From NCBI GenBank assembly GCA_964452725.1, contig CAYVMX010000013.1, positions 1-30,811 on the forward strand: 30,811 nt of DNA, read 5' to 3'. The stretch is from CAYVMX01 sp964452725 (lineage in GTDB: Bacteria > Patescibacteriota > Gracilibacteria > JAHISY01). Position 1 is the stretch's first letter; each line of letters opens with the position of its first letter. Positions 29,844 to 30,811 of this stretch are shown here, piece by piece. The notes beneath the pieces are model-generated. The model ran no database searches and had not been told where the DNA came from. It saw nothing but the letters and a program-made list of their open reading frames with translations. The position numbers were made by a program, and so were the translations under genes.

Positions 29844-30811
29844 ATGCAGCTCTCCGACTTTGATTACGATCTCCCACCTGAGTATATCGCTCAGACTCCC
29901 GCCGAGCCTAGGGATAGCTCAAAGCTTTTGGTTTACGAGCGAGATTCACAAAAAGCTCAACACAAGATTTTCCACGACCTACCAGAGCTACTCCGAGCGG
30001 GTGATGTACTAGTGATCAACGATACAAAAGTGATACCAGCACGATTGAAAACAACTGAGGGGCATGAGGTTTTTTTGGTTCGAGATCTGAAACGGGATTC
30101 TTCGACTTCATACGCTGCGGCGGACTTCGCTCAGAATGACAAGGTAATTTGGGAGTGCTTAGTTCGTGGTGGGAAGCATTTCGAAGTGGGTGCAGAGTTT
30201 ACGATCGCAGCGGACTTCACAGGTAGAGTTTTAAAAATCCTCGAAAGTGGTGAGCGAGTGATTGAGTTTACTACATCGAATTTTGATGCTGCTCTGGAAA
30301 AGTACGGAGCGACTCCGCTGCCACCGTATATCCACCAGACCGAGAAACAAGTCCCACGCTACCAGACTGTCTATGCCGATCAGGCAGGGAGTGTAGCGGC
30401 ACCGACGGCTGGACTCCACTTCACAGATGAGCTATTTACAATGCTGCGAGCCAAAGGTGTCCAAATCGAAAAGCTGACACTCCATGTCGGACTTGGTACA
30501 TTCCTACCAGTCAAGACTGAAAGAATCGAAGATCATCCGATGCATGCCGAGTTTTTTACGTTGGACTCAAAAGTTGTCAAAAGATTGAATCAAGCTAAGT
30601 CAGAGAGCAGGCGAATCATCGCTGTCGGTTCTACGAGCTGTCGCGTGCTCGAGAGCTGCACAGATTCGGCAGGCGTGCTGAAAGCCCAGTCTGGTGAGAC
30701 TGATATTTTTATCTATCCAGGTTATGAGTTTCGCTTTCTCGACGGTATGCTGACGAATTTTCACCTGCCCAAGAGTACACTGATTATGCTCGTCGCAGCT
30801 TTCATCGGACG
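29844..30811 (+). CDS. queA: S-adenosylmethionine:tRNA ribosyltransferase-isomerase (partial, 3' end beyond window)
   Basis: QueA transfers the ribosyl part of AdoMet to 7-aminomethyl-deazaguanine in tRNA, making epoxyqueuosine. About 322 residues are visible and the frame is open to the window end; the usual length is 340-360. Signatures: MQLSDFDYDLPPEYIAQTPA, DSSKLLVYER, VLVINDTKVIPARL, PLPPYI, RYQTVYA, SVAAPTAGLHFT, LTLHVGLGTFLPVKTE, HAEFF, AVGSTSCRVLES and the late LTNFHLPKSTLIMLV. An inserted KRDSST...AQND stretch (83-99) between FLVRDL and VIWECLVR is repeat-encoded and absent from the usual family sequence. ATG 29844 has no Shine-Dalgarno and lies 25 nt from purL, which reads the other way. 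Confidence 0.95.
   Translation, partial: MQLSDFDYDLPPEYIAQTPAEPRDSSKLLVYERDSQKAQHKIFHDLPELLRAGDVLVINDTKVIPARLKTTEGHEVFLVRDLKRDSSTSYAAADFAQNDKVIWECLVRGGKHFEVGAEFTIAADFTGRVLKILESGERVIEFTTSNFDAALEKYGATPLPPYIHQTEKQVPRYQTVYADQAGSVAAPTAGLHFTDELFTMLRAKGVQIEKLTLHVGLGTFLPVKTERIEDHPMHAEFFTLDSKVVKRLNQAKSESRRIIAVGSTSCRVLESCTDSAGVLKAQSGETDIFIYPGYEFRFLDGMLTNFHLPKSTLIMLVAAFIG
30090..30142 (+). repeat. Repeat element inside queA (same family as in tsaE)
   Basis: The ends AAACGGGATTCTTCG (30090-30104) and GCTCAGAATGACAA (30129-30142) match the tsaE element at 15 of 15 and 13 of 14 positions, in the same frame (KRDSS, AQND). The middle is longer by 18 nt. It adds about 17 residues to the loop before VIWECLVR. 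Confidence 0.85.

Noticed and set aside
1..30811. Alternative code with UGA as glycine (Gracilibacteria/Absconditabacteria)
   Set aside because: Conserved genes are full length with standard stops, pyrH ends in TGA directly overlapping frr, and no in-frame UGA is seen at conserved glycines.
1..30811. CRISPR arrays, insertion sequences, prophage or integrase genes
   Set aside because: No regularly spaced repeats, transposase, integrase or phage motif was seen on either strand.

Overview
The window is a dense bacterial chromosome segment of housekeeping and biosynthesis genes, with about 29 protein genes, one tmRNA and one tRNA. It uses the standard genetic code: conserved ORFs run full length, pyrH ends in TGA, and no UGA is read through. 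No rRNA, insertion sequence, integrase or CRISPR array was seen. Compact genes, short tail-to-tail overlaps, near-absence of Shine-Dalgarno sequences, a short ComEC and a single-copy SLH/M23 envelope protein fit a Patescibacteria (CPR) or similar deep-branching lineage. Lysine/arginine, histidine, riboflavin and purine genes would make it a metabolically richer member. This placement is inference and cannot be confirmed without a search.

Layout. 1-480: tmRNA (ssrA) on the minus strand with an unusually long tag of about 32 residues. 480-745: gene-free and highly structured, with nested inverted repeats and promoter-like boxes. 746-2972: lysJ-lysK, the last two steps of LysW-carrier lysine/arginine synthesis. 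3083-5131: a K+-independent proton-pumping pyrophosphatase with its own promoter and strong terminator. 5193-6464: a Fur-box-controlled fur-FTR1 iron module. 6491-9252: UbiA-type phosphoribosyl-polyprenol synthase, GT-C glycosyltransferase and small EamA/SMR-like membrane protein, probably an envelope glycolipid cassette. 9286-15654: Nudix hydrolase, small DUF3006-like protein, recF, pyrH, frr, rseP, trxB and malic enzyme. 15651-17150: comEC (minus). 17246-17322: tRNA-Met(CAU). 17401-23828: hisG-hisD-hisC-hisK, ribE, ribH, pgk. 23825-26973 (minus): M23/SLH envelope protein, thymidylate kinase-like gene, HU. 27022-30811: tsaE (+), purL (-) and queA (+, cut by the window end).

Three points stand out. 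(1) Several genes carry in-frame insertions encoded by palindromic dispersed repeats: tsaE and queA share an element read in the same frame as KRDSS...AQND, and the GT-C gene carries two other elements. This resembles the Rickettsia palindromic elements. (2) Many start codons lie 6-9 nt downstream of a TAAAAT-like -10 box and lack a Shine-Dalgarno, pointing to widespread leaderless transcription. (3) The 5' region between tmRNA and lysJ folds into a nested structure of about 150 nt with a mutually exclusive alternative hairpin.
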